A DNA stretch of 64,000 nucleotides, taken from the NCBI RefSeq assembly GCF_024138165.1, contig NZ_CP100000.1, positions 1,798,001 to 1,862,000 of the forward strand, written 5' to 3'. The translations under genes and the position numbers were made by a program. The notes under the pieces were generated by a model. The model did not search any database. It was not told where the DNA came from and saw only the letters and a list, made by a program, of their open reading frames with translations. This document shows, in pieces, positions 42,644-50,339 of the stretch (positions are counted from its first letter, which is position 1; the number at the start of each line of letters is the position of its first letter). The stretch comes from Halorussus vallis (GTDB taxonomy: Archaea; Halobacteriota; Halobacteria; Halobacteriales; Haladaptataceae).

Positions 42644-42791
42644 CTTCGCTCTCCCCGGATTCGTTCACCGCCGATTCGCCCGCCGGCGATTCGCTCGCGA
42701 GGCGCTCGCGGCGCGCCGCGAGCGCCTCGCGAACCGATTCGACGTCGGCGTCGGCGGCGTCCGCCCGCTCGAAGAGGTCGGCCCAGTCCAT
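42636..42791 (-). CDS. 51-residue acidic mini-protein paired with PIN-like gene
   Basis: A short, helical, strongly acidic protein (DWADLFERADAADADVESVR then ALAARRERLASESPAG). Its stop lies 8 nt inside the start of the PIN-like gene, so the two are translationally coupled. It could be a regulator or antitoxin of the PIN-like protein, but no DNA-binding motif is visible. Confidence 0.6.
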   Translation of the reverse strand: MDWADLFERADAADADVESVREALAARRERLASESPAGESAVNESGESEDA

Positions 42792-42840
42792 GCTCGCAGT
42801 CGGTGACGGGCGGGGAAAAGTCTGGTTTTCCGGCGAGTCG

Positions 42841-44655
42841 CTACTTCCCGCCGAAGACGTCGGTTTCGACGGTCTGCTCGTAACCCATCTCCTCCAGGGA
42901 CACCCGGTGTCGCTGGCCGCGGTACTCCACAACCGCGTAGTAGGAGACGGTCAGCGTCGACCGCTCGCCGTTCCGGAGGTGGCCGACCCACCACTCGCCC
43001 ATCTTCGAGTTGTCGAGGTACCCCGTCGCGTCGATGCGGCGCGTCTCGCCGCCGGGCACCGTCGCCCCGACCGAAGCGGTGTCGTCGGCCAGCACCACGT
43101 CGTTCAGCCGAACCTCGTAGCCGAGTTCGACGATTTCGAGCGGCCGGGACCGCCGGTTGGTCACGTCGCCGGCGATCAGCATCGGGGTCCGGGCCATCGT
43201 CGCCTCGCCCCAGCGGGACTCCATGTCGTGGAGCGTGGCGACCCGCCGGCCGCGAATCTCGACATCCTGCTCGGCCGACCCGAACCCGGCGAGCAGGTCG
43301 GTTTCGAAGGTACGGTCGTCGGTGGGGAGCGGGACCGGTAGCGAGGCGAACCCGAGGTCGGCGAGCACGCCGGCCTTGACCCGCATCTCGGTCTTCTCGC
43401 CGTTGTTGACGTGGCTGACCCACCACCGCTGGATGCGCTCGTCGGGGACCGAACTCTCCAAGACGAGTTCGGTTCGTCCGGGGCCGAGGACGGCCTCCTC
43501 GCCGTCTTCGACGAGCGTCACGTCGTTGAGTCTGACCCGATAGCTGGCGTTGACCGGCACCTCGCCGAGCGGCGAGTTCTCGCCGTTGGGGTTGTCGACC
43601 ACGACGCGGGTCGAGAGCGTCGACCCCTCGTCGGCGGCCCGCCAGTCGGTCTCCATCGCCGAGACCGCCGGCGGTTCGAAGCCGACGCCCGAGTCGGTCT
43701 TGACCGCCCGTGTGGTCGCCTGCCCGCCGGCGAGGATGTCGGTTTCGAAGACGACGCTCTCGCTGAGGAACGGGAGCGGGACGCGCCTGGTACCGTCGTC
43801 GGTCTCCATCACCGCGAACGCCCGCACGTCGAGGCGGGTGGTCTCGCCGTTCCGGAGGTGGCTCACCCACCACTCGTCGAGTTTCGAGTTGTCGAGCGCC
43901 GAGTCGATTCGGATGGTGCCGGTGGCGTTCGCGTCGATTCGGACCTCGCCGTCGGTTCGGCCCTCCGCGACCGTCACGTCGTTCATCCGGACCTCGTAGC
44001 CGATCCGCGAGAAGGTGATGGGCGCGTCGTTGGGGTTGCGGACCGTGCCCGAGAACCGGAGTGGCGTCCGGTTCGCGGTCACCTCGCCCCACGAGGCGTC
44101 GGTTCCGGTGACCGTCAGTAGCGTCTCGTTGCCCACCTCGACCGACTGGCCCGAGTCGCTCTCGAACGCCGCGAGCAGGTCGGTCGAGAAGGTCCGCTTC
44201 TGGGCGGGCAGCCCCTGCTTCAGGGGGCCGACGCCGACGTTCGGTTCGACCGCAACCGTGGTTTCCTCGCCGTTGTTGATGTGACTCGCCCACCAGACCG
44301 GAATCTTCCGGTTGTCGATGCCGGTCGAGAGGGTAAGTTCGTTCCGGCCGGGCGCGAGCCGCAGGCCGCCGCTTGACCCGCTGGCGACCGTCACGTCGTT
44401 CATCCGCACGTCGTAGGAGACGCCCGCCAGGCCGGGGAGGCCGACCCGGTTGGGGTTGTTCACGACGACCGTCGTGCGGATCTCGCTCTCCTCCTTCGAG
44501 ATTTCGCCCCACTCGTTCTCGATGGACTCGACCGACGGCGGTTCGGTCGTCAGCGTTCCGGTCGTGAGCGCCGCGCCGAGGCCGACCGTCGTGAGCACCA
44601 TCCCCGCCGCGAGGACGGCTGCGACCTTGCCGAGCGTGCCGGCGAGCAGACTCAT
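42841..44655 (-). CDS. Membrane-anchored protein with four LEA14/WHy-like repeats
   Basis: A 604-residue protein. An N-terminal helix (VAAVLAAGMVLTTVGLGAAL) anchors it. Four repeats of about 140 residues follow, each with a YEVRMNDVTVAEG-like strand (YDVRMNDVTVASG, YEVRMNDVTVAEG, YRVRLNDVTLVED, YEVRLNDVVLADD) and a WWVSHLRNGE-like motif. These resemble LEA14/water-stress-hypersensitivity beta-sandwich domains, linked to desiccation or osmotic stress in other organisms. The domains probably sit outside the cell. The usual archaeal LEA14 protein has one or two repeats. Function here is inferred only. Confidence 0.75.
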   Translation of the reverse strand: MSLLAGTLGKVAAVLAAGMVLTTVGLGAALTTGTLTTEPPSVESIENEWGEISKEESEIRTTVVVNNPNRVGLPGLAGVSYDVRMNDVTVASGSSGGLRLAPGRNELTLSTGIDNRKIPVWWASHINNGEETTVAVEPNVGVGPLKQGLPAQKRTFSTDLLAAFESDSGQSVEVGNETLLTVTGTDASWGEVTANRTPLRFSGTVRNPNDAPITFSRIGYEVRMNDVTVAEGRTDGEVRIDANATGTIRIDSALDNSKLDEWWVSHLRNGETTRLDVRAFAVMETDDGTRRVPLPFLSESVVFETDILAGGQATTRAVKTDSGVGFEPPAVSAMETDWRAADEGSTLSTRVVVDNPNGENSPLGEVPVNASYRVRLNDVTLVEDGEEAVLGPGRTELVLESSVPDERIQRWWVSHVNNGEKTEMRVKAGVLADLGFASLPVPLPTDDRTFETDLLAGFGSAEQDVEIRGRRVATLHDMESRWGEATMARTPMLIAGDVTNRRSRPLEIVELGYEVRLNDVVLADDTASVGATVPGGETRRIDATGYLDNSKMGEWWVGHLRNGERSTLTVSYYAVVEYRGQRHRVSLEEMGYEQTVETDVFGGK

Positions 44656-44782
44656 CTCGTCACCACCCGAAGTTGCTGTACGCGTGCCATGGCGGGCGCT
44701 TTCGAGGGACCTACCAAGTAGCTTACGCGCGGGTGAACGAACTGATAATCGGGGCGGTCGACCGAGAACGGAGCCGCGTCGG

Positions 44783-45850
44783 TTACTCCGCCAGCAGCGT
44801 CGTCCGCTCACGCGGGAGTACGACGCCGACGCTGTCGCCGGCGGGCCCGGTCGGCGCGTAGGCGTCGAGGCGCTGGCCCGCGACGTCGAGCACCACGCGA
44901 CACCGGCCGTCCTCCCTGAGGACGCGCTCGACGGGCGCGACGAACTCGAAGTCGCCGTCGCCGGGTCCGTCGGCGCTGGCGGCGACGGACCCGGCGTCTC
45001 CCCCGCCGGATTCGTCGGTGTCGGCCTCGCCGGTCGGCGAGGCCGACGGCGCGTCCCTCGGTCGGAGTTCGACGTGTTCCGGTCGAATCGCGAGATGTTC
45101 GCCATCGCCGACTACGAGTCGGCCGCCGGGCACCCTGAGGGCGCCGCCGTCGAGGGCGAGGCAGTTCGCGCCGGTGAACCGGGCGACGAACGGCGAGTCG
45201 GGGCGCTCGAACAACTCGTCGGGCGTGCCGGTCTGGACGATTCGGCCGTCCCGGATGACCGCGATGCGGTCTGCGAGCACCCGGGCCGTCGTCCGGTTGT
45301 GGGTGACGTAAACCGCCGTCTCGTCGGCCATGACGTCGGCCAGCAGTTCCCGAAGTTCCGCCCGGGTCGGCACGTCGAGCGCCGAGAGCGGTTCGTCGAG
45401 CAGGAAGGCGTCGGGACCGACCGCGAGCGCCCGCGCCAGCGCGACCCGCTGGCGCTCGCCGCCCGAGAGCGTCGGCGGGTAGCGCTCGGCGAGGTCGGCG
45501 ACGCCGAACTCCGCGAGCAGGGCGTCGGGGTCGCGGATGTCGTGGTAGCGACCGCCGAACGCGACGTTCTCCCGGACCGAGAGGTGCGGGAACAGCGCGT
45601 AGTCCTGGAAGACGAAGCCGAGGCCGCGGTCCTCGGGCGGCAGGTCGGTGAGGTCGCGGCCGCCGAGCGAAACCGACCCCTCGTGGTCGTGGAACCCCGC
45701 GACGGTTTCGAGCAGGAGGCTCTTGCCCGACCCGCTGGGGCCGAGAATCACGAGCGTCTCGCCGGCGGGGATTTCGAGGTCGGCGAGCACCTCGAAGCGG
45801 TCGGCACCCTCGGCGGTGAAGCCGGCCCGGACGTCAATTTCGAGGCTCAT
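44783..45850 (-). CDS. wtpC: Tungstate/molybdate ABC transporter ATPase (WtpC/ModC)
   Basis: A 355-residue ATPase. Walker A is GPSGSGKS, the signature LSGGERQRVALARAL, Walker B FLLDEPLSALD, and the switch His is in YVTHNRTTA. The C-terminal third is a TOBE-like domain (CRVVLDVAGQRLDAYAP). A Ser/Asp/Gly-rich linker (SPTGEADTDESGGGDAGS) is encoded by DNA holding two perfect inverted repeats. It overlaps the permease gene by 4 nt and completes a WtpABC set. Confidence 0.88.
   Translation of the reverse strand: MSLEIDVRAGFTAEGADRFEVLADLEIPAGETLVILGPSGSGKSLLLETVAGFHDHEGSVSLGGRDLTDLPPEDRGLGFVFQDYALFPHLSVRENVAFGGRYHDIRDPDALLAEFGVADLAERYPPTLSGGERQRVALARALAVGPDAFLLDEPLSALDVPTRAELRELLADVMADETAVYVTHNRTTARVLADRIAVIRDGRIVQTGTPDELFERPDSPFVARFTGANCLALDGGALRVPGGRLVVGDGEHLAIRPEHVELRPRDAPSASPTGEADTDESGGGDAGSVAASADGPGDGDFEFVAPVERVLREDGRCRVVLDVAGQRLDAYAPTGPAGDSVGVVLPRERTTLLAE
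44961..44994. repeat. Perfect 12-bp inverted repeat in wtpC linker
   Basis: CCGGGTCCGTCG (44961-44972) and its complement (44983-44994) enclose 10 nt. It lies within the codons for the low-complexity linker of the ATPase. Confidence 0.8.
45020..45047. repeat. Second perfect 12-bp inverted repeat in wtpC linker
   Basis: GTCGGCCTCGCC (45020-45031) and its complement (45036-45047) enclose GGTC, only 26 nt from the previous inverted repeat and in the same linker. Confidence 0.8.
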
Positions 45851-46866
45851 GGCCACCCTCCGTCGTCGTAGGCCAGCGTACGGACGACCACGAAGATGGC
45901 CGCCGAGAGCGCGAGCAGCAGGGTGGCGACCGCGCCGCTCTCTTCGAGGCCCGACGAGAGGTAGGTGTTGTAGATGAAGACGGGGGCGTGCTGGCCCGTG
46001 ACGCTCTCGCCCTTCGGCAGGAAGAAGAAGTCGACGCTGTAGGCGACGATGGCGACCGCGCCGAACTCCGAAACCGCCCGCGCCCACGCCAGGACGCCGC
46101 CGGTCAGCATCCCGCGCCAGGCCAGCGGCGCGGTCACCCGCCGGAACGTCTCGAACTCGCTGGCGCCGAGGGTCCGGGCGGCCCACTCGACCCGGGTGTC
46201 GACCGACTCGAACGCCTCGCGGGCGGCGTTGACCGCGAACGGCGCCGAGACGAACGTCATCGCCAGCACCATCCCGAGCATCGTCCCGAGTATCTTCAGT
46301 TGCGGGAAGGCCCCGCCCTTGCCGAAGCCGAACAGAATCGCGAGTCCGGCGACGCTGTGGGGCACCACCAGCGGGAGGTCGACCAGGCTCTCGACGAGCG
46401 CCCGGCCCGGGAAGCCCCGGGCCAGCACCCACGCCAGCGGGACGCTGAACGCGACGCTGGCCAGCGCCGCCAGCAGGGGCGCGTACACCGAGAGGTACAG
46501 CGCCTGCCTGACCGCCGGGTCGGCGGCCATTTCGGCTACCAGCGCGGGGTCCTGGCGGGCGACCAGGAGCGCCAGCGGTAGACCGAGCGCGACCAGCAAA
46601 ACGGTGCCGAGCGTGGCCGCCAGCGCGCCGAACGCGCCGCGCTCGCGGACGACCGCGAGCGCGAGCGCCGACAGCACCGCGAACCCGGCGTAGAGCGTCG
46701 GCCGACCGGCGGCGACCGCGGCCGCGAACGCGGCGACCTGAACGGTCACCACCGCCAGGACGGTCGCCCCGGCGGGGACGCGAGCGGTCACCGCTCGCGT
46801 CCCCGCACGCCGTCCGGACTCCGCCGCAGTTCCGCGTTCGCCGCCGGTTTCGGTGTCGGCGCTCAC
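45847..46866 (-). CDS. wtpB: Tungstate/molybdate ABC transporter permease (WtpB)
   Basis: A 339-residue permease with about eight hydrophobic helices. The EAA-like loop that contacts the ATPase is AARTLGASEFETFRRVTAPLA. YLSVYAPLLAALASVAFSVPLAW is the start of the permease domain. The first 30 residues are a charged tail (ETGGERGTAAESGRRAGTR) whose coding DNA includes a perfect 17-bp inverted repeat at 46772-46806. It sits between wtpA (4-nt gap) and wtpC (4-nt overlap). Confidence 0.88.
   Translation of the reverse strand: MSADTETGGERGTAAESGRRAGTRAVTARVPAGATVLAVVTVQVAAFAAAVAAGRPTLYAGFAVLSALALAVVRERGAFGALAATLGTVLLVALGLPLALLVARQDPALVAEMAADPAVRQALYLSVYAPLLAALASVAFSVPLAWVLARGFPGRALVESLVDLPLVVPHSVAGLAILFGFGKGGAFPQLKILGTMLGMVLAMTFVSAPFAVNAAREAFESVDTRVEWAARTLGASEFETFRRVTAPLAWRGMLTGGVLAWARAVSEFGAVAIVAYSVDFFFLPKGESVTGQHAPVFIYNTYLSSGLEESGAVATLLLALSAAIFVVVRTLAYDDGGWP
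46772..46806. repeat. Perfect 17-bp inverted repeat in wtpB N-terminal tail
   Basis: GCGGGGACGCGAGCGGT (46772-46788) and its complement (46790-46806) are separated by one base. It encodes part of the variable cytoplasmic tail before helix 1. Confidence 0.9.
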
Positions 46867-46870
46867 GGTA

Positions 46871-47956
46871 TCAGAGTTTCAGCGGACCCACTGAAGTCTT
46901 TGCTTCCGCGTGCCGGGCGACCCGCCGGGGAACGTCCCCGCTCTCGGTGACCACGGCGGGTTGCTTCGGGATGAGGCCCTTCTCCTTCAGAATCTTCCGG
47001 CCGGGTTCGGTTATCATGTACTCGACCCAGCGGGCGCCGAGGCCGGGCGCCTCGGCCACGCTCGGCACCGTGATGCCGTAGGCGATAGGTGCGCCGGTGT
47101 AGGTGGTGTCGCCCGCCTCGACTTTCGCCTTCGCGTAGTGCTCGGCGTACTTCTGGGAGAACTTCGAGAGGTCGACCTGGGGCTGGAGGTCGACGTACGG
47201 CAGGCCCGACTGCGAGGAGATGGACCGGTAGTAGATGGCGTAGTCCAGTTTTCCGGACTCGAGTTGGCCTTCGAGTTTGGTTTCGGTGCCGGTCGGCACC
47301 GTCATGTTGTCCCGAATCTTCTGGAAGGTCTGTTCGTCGTAGAGGCGCTCGCCCTCGAACTGCTCCTTGCCGAGTTGTATCGACATCACGGCGCGATAGC
47401 CGCCGGGGTCGATGGCCGGGTCGCTGTGGCCGACGGTGACGCCGTCCCGGCTCAGCACCTCCCACCAGTTGTCCGTCCCGATGTCGCCCGCGCCCGGCGA
47501 ATCCTCGCGGTACTGGACGGTCATCGCGTTGGTGGCGAAGATGCCGTACCAGTCGCCGAACTTCGGGAGTACCGAGTCTCGGATGAGCCGGAAGTCGGAG
47601 ACTCCGAGCACGTCGGCTTTCCGACGCTGCCGGGTGATCTTCTTGGTGGACGCGACCGACCCCTTGGCCTCGCGGTCGACCTCGACGCCGTACTTCTTTT
47701 CGAACTTCGGCTCGGCCGCGCTGAACGGCGGCGCGAGGCTCCCGGCGTGGAAGATGGTCGCCGAGTCGGCGAGGTCGGCGCTCGCCGAGGTGGTTTCGGC
47801 GGTCGTTCCGCCGCCGGACCCGGTCGTTCCCGACCCGCCCGAGTCGGTTGTCGTCCCCTGGTTCGACCCCTCGCCGCCCGTACAGCCCGCCAGCCCGGCG
47901 ATTCCGACGGCCCCCGCCGTCGTCAGGAACCGCCGTCGCGTGCGTTGTTCCGTCAT
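46871..47956 (-). CDS. wtpA: Tungstate/molybdate-binding lipoprotein (WtpA)
   Basis: A 361-residue substrate-binding protein. RRRFLTTAGAVGIAGLAGC is a Tat signal with lipobox. The binding domain opens with TIFHAGSLAPPFSAAEPKFE, the HAGSL motif typical of WtpA/ModA oxyanion binders, and contains YAIYYRSISSQSGLPYVDL. ATG 47956 is chosen over 47980 and 47962 because a TATA-like CGTTATG lies about 28-35 nt upstream on this strand. Tungstate rather than molybdate is suggested by the archaeal Wtp likeness and by the AOR in the window. Confidence 0.88.
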   Translation of the reverse strand: MTEQRTRRRFLTTAGAVGIAGLAGCTGGEGSNQGTTTDSGGSGTTGSGGGTTAETTSASADLADSATIFHAGSLAPPFSAAEPKFEKKYGVEVDREAKGSVASTKKITRQRRKADVLGVSDFRLIRDSVLPKFGDWYGIFATNAMTVQYREDSPGAGDIGTDNWWEVLSRDGVTVGHSDPAIDPGGYRAVMSIQLGKEQFEGERLYDEQTFQKIRDNMTVPTGTETKLEGQLESGKLDYAIYYRSISSQSGLPYVDLQPQVDLSKFSQKYAEHYAKAKVEAGDTTYTGAPIAYGITVPSVAEAPGLGARWVEYMITEPGRKILKEKGLIPKQPAVVTESGDVPRRVARHAEAKTSVGPLKL

Positions 47957-48021
47957 GGACATAACCCCGTTCAGTCGCACGTGACATAACGGTTATCCTC
48001 CGCCGCGTTCCAGAGGCGGGC
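47957..48021. promoter_or_regulatory. Divergent wtp/modE promoter with repeated GACATAAC sites
   Basis: The 65-nt intergenic region carries GACATAAC twice (47958-47965 and 47983-47990), 25 nt apart. The second is followed by g and GTTAT, forming ATAAC-g-GTTAT (47986-47996). Bacterial ModE sites are TATAAC/GTTATA-like, so these are plausible operators for the ModE-like protein encoded next door. It also holds the TATA for wtpA. Confidence 0.5.
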
Positions 48022-48741
48022 ATGGACGCGGGATTCGACGCCCACCTCCGGGCCGGCGGGGTCCGGTTCGACGCCGACGACGCCACCCTCCTGCGAGCGG
48101 TGGACGAACACGGCTCGCTCAATCGCGCCGCCGACGCGCTCGGTCGGTCGTACTCCCGGTCGCACGGCCGACTCACCGACCTCGAGGACACCTTCGGACC
48201 GCTCGTGGTCCGGCGCCGCGGCGGGTCCGGCGGCGGCGGGAGCGAACTCACCGACGAGGCCCGGGAACTGCTCGCGCGCTTCGACCGACTTCGGGCGGAG
48301 TTCACCGGCACTGCGGAGGTCGAGGAGACGGTTCTGCCCGGCCGAGTCGTCACGCGCGAGGGCGAACTCGGCGTCGTCGAAACCGACGCCGGGCGACTCC
48401 GCGCGCTGGTCGTCGCGGCCGGCGGGGACGGCGGGAACGACGAGACTGCCGCCGACGTGGACGTGGAGGTCGCCGTGCGCGCGGACGCGGTGACGCTCAA
48501 CGACCCGGCCGACGCACCCGCCGGGGAGGCGACCAGCGCCCGGAACCGCTTCGCCGGGGAAGTCGTCGCGGTCGACCGCGGCGAGGCGGTCGCCCGGGTC
48601 GTCGTCGACGTGGGTGCAGACGTTCCGCTCGTGGCGTTGGTCACGACGGCGAGCGTCGAGAAACTGGACTTGAAAGCGGGGTCCGACGTGGTCGCGTCGT
48701 TCAAGGCGACCGCGACGCGGGCGAGCCCGCGAGAGACGTGA
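48022..48741 (+). CDS. ModE-type oxyanion-responsive regulator
   Basis: A 239-residue regulator. The N-terminal winged helix (LLRAVDEHGSLNRAADALGR, then SYSRSHGRLTDLEDTFG) and RRRGGSGGGGSELTDEA match the ModE DNA-binding domain. Two TOBE/Mop-like domains follow (VLPGRVVTREGELGVVETDA and NRFAGEVVAVDRGEAVARVV), expected to bind molybdate or tungstate. It is divergent from wtpABC, which it probably represses when the oxyanion is plentiful. Confidence 0.88.
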   Translation: MDAGFDAHLRAGGVRFDADDATLLRAVDEHGSLNRAADALGRSYSRSHGRLTDLEDTFGPLVVRRRGGSGGGGSELTDEARELLARFDRLRAEFTGTAEVEETVLPGRVVTREGELGVVETDAGRLRALVVAAGGDGGNDETAADVDVEVAVRADAVTLNDPADAPAGEATSARNRFAGEVVAVDRGEAVARVVVDVGADVPLVALVTTASVEKLDLKAGSDVVASFKATATRASPRET

Positions 48742-48751
48742 GATACCCAAC

Positions 48752-48759
48752 ACTTTTGC
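48752..48759 (+). promoter_or_regulatory. TATA-like box deciding a GTG start
   Basis: ACTTTTGC lies 23-30 nt before the GTG at 48782, so that codon is favoured over earlier in-frame codons. Confidence 0.45.
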
Positions 48760-48781
48760 GGTGGTGCTCCGAAGCGCAGGC

Positions 48782-49183
48782 GTGAACAGACGGTGGCACT
48801 TCCGAGGCGGCGTCGTTCTCCTGCTCGCGACGGCGGCGCTGGTGGTGGTGCTCGGCGACGGGCCGGTCGTCGAGAAGTTCGGACACGCCGGACTTCCGCA
48901 GGTCGCCCAACTGAGCGCGATGGTCGCCGCGGGCGGCCTCTACGTCCTCGGCGGGTCCGAGAACTCGGTATCCGAGCGCGCAGGCTGGTATCGGCTCGTC
49001 GGGCTGGGCGACGTGCTCCTCGGACTGAGTCTGCCGCTCGGGGCCGTCGGTGGCGGATTCGGCGGTTCGAACGCGTCCGCCGCCGTGCTCGTGGCGATGA
49101 CCGGCGGCGGCTTCTCGATAGCCTTCGTCGGCGTCGACAGGATGCGCGGCGGTCGGCACGGCGAAATCGAGGGTGCGGCGTAG
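48782..49183 (+). CDS. Small multi-helix membrane protein
   Basis: A 133-residue protein starting with GTG (NRRWHFRGG), with about four helices (VVLLLATAALVVVLG, LSAMVAAGGLYVLGG, LVGLGDVLLGLSLPLGAVG, AAVLVAMTGGGFSIAFVG). No family recognised. It follows the ModE-like gene in the same direction by about 40 nt but has its own TATA-like box. Confidence 0.65.
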   Translation: MNRRWHFRGGVVLLLATAALVVVLGDGPVVEKFGHAGLPQVAQLSAMVAAGGLYVLGGSENSVSERAGWYRLVGLGDVLLGLSLPLGAVGGGFGGSNASAAVLVAMTGGGFSIAFVGVDRMRGGRHGEIEGAA

Positions 49184-49289
49184 ACCGCAGGCGGAATACG
49201 GGAGCAGTAACGGAGGGTCGCCCGGTTTCGCCCGGTGCCACCGACCCGGGGATGCGCGAGGGGTCGAAGACCCCGAGCGGGGAGGTACG

Positions 49290-49400
49290 GGGCGCGGTGG
49301 CGGTGCTGTGCGGTTAGCGGTGCGGTACTCATTCGATTCGTGCGAGTAGCGGTCTGCAGTGCGGTGGCGGTCACCGACACGGTCGGAGTCGAAGTTACAA
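49290..49400 (-). repeat. Family B dispersed element, copy 4 (inverted)
   Basis: The 289-nt gap 49184-49472 has no gene. On the minus strand it reads GTGACCGCCACCGCACTGCA, GACCGCTACTCGCACGAATC, then GAATGAGTACCGCACCGC, closely matching copy 3 at 34.4 kb. It lies about 110 nt past the stop of the plus-strand membrane-protein gene and antisense to it, as the other copies are to their genes. Confidence 0.6.
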
Positions 49401-49472
49401 GTACAGCGGCGGTCGAACGGAGGGAGAAACTGCCCGTCAGCGCCTCTAAGCCGTAAAACCGAAAACGAGGTT

Positions 49473-50339
49473 TCAGGGCGAGGCCGACTCGACCAGTCGC
49501 GCGAGTTCGTCCTTCGCGTCCTCGGCGACGTCGCGGTGGGGTTTGCGGGGGTAGCCCGCCGGCGCGCCGCGTTCGCGCATCGCGGCCTTCAGGCCTGGGA
49601 CACCGTACTTCGCGGTGATGGCGTGGTTGAGTTCGACCAGTAGGGTGTTCAACTGGCGGGCCTGCTCGTCGTCGGCCGTCTCGTGGAGCCGGTGTATCTC
49701 GCTCGCGCGCCTGGGCGCGACGTTCGCCAGCGCGAGCACGCCGCCGTCGGCGCCCGAGGCCAGGGCGTGGGCGTAGACGCTCCCGCTGCCGACGAGCAGG
49801 TCGAAGTTCTCGTTCTCCGTGCGCGTGCGTTCGCGCTGGAGGGTCGTCAGGTCGCCCGACGAGTCCTTCATCCCCGCGACGTTCCCGTGGTCGGCGAGGC
49901 GACCGACGGCCTCGGGCGAGAGTTTCACGCCGGTGTAGGCGGGCGCGCTGTAGAGGTGGACAGGAATCGGGCTCTCGTCCGCGACCTCGCGGTAGTACGC
50001 CTCCAGGGTCGCCTCGTCGTGGCCGAAGTAGAACGGCGTGATGACGAGCGCGGCGTCGGCGCCGGCCTCGGCCGCGAGTTCGGTCTGGCGGAGCGTCTCG
50101 CGGAGTCCGGGGTGACCAGTACCGGCGAGAACCGGAACGTCGGCCTCCTCGACGGCGATTTCGGTGACGCGGGCGCGCTCCTCGACGCTCATCAGTTCGG
50201 CCTCGCTGTTCGACCCGCAGGGGACCAGGAAGTCCACGCCGCGCTCCTGGACCCACGCGAGAAGTTCCCGCAGGCGCGATTCGTCCACGTCGCCGTCCTC
50301 GTCGAAGGGCGTGATCAGCGGCACGCCGGTTCCGTGCAT
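49473..50339 (-). CDS. DapA/KdgA-family Schiff-base aldolase
   Basis: A 288-residue TIM-barrel enzyme of the dihydrodipicolinate synthase family. The Schiff-base lysine is in VAGMKDSSGDL, the catalytic Tyr in VHLYSAPAYTG, and the early motif is LVPCGSNSEAELMSVEE. In haloarchaea this family covers dapA-like enzymes and 2-keto-3-deoxygluconate aldolases; the sequence does not decide between them. MHGTGVPLITPF is the natural start. A TATA-like CTTAAAA (minus strand, 50447-50441) about 100 nt upstream implies a leader of about 75 nt. Confidence 0.85.
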   Translation of the reverse strand: MHGTGVPLITPFDEDGDVDESRLRELLAWVQERGVDFLVPCGSNSEAELMSVEERARVTEIAVEEADVPVLAGTGHPGLRETLRQTELAAEAGADAALVITPFYFGHDEATLEAYYREVADESPIPVHLYSAPAYTGVKLSPEAVGRLADHGNVAGMKDSSGDLTTLQRERTRTENENFDLLVGSGSVYAHALASGADGGVLALANVAPRRASEIHRLHETADDEQARQLNTLLVELNHAITAKYGVPGLKAAMRERGAPAGYPRKPHRDVAEDAKDELARLVESASP

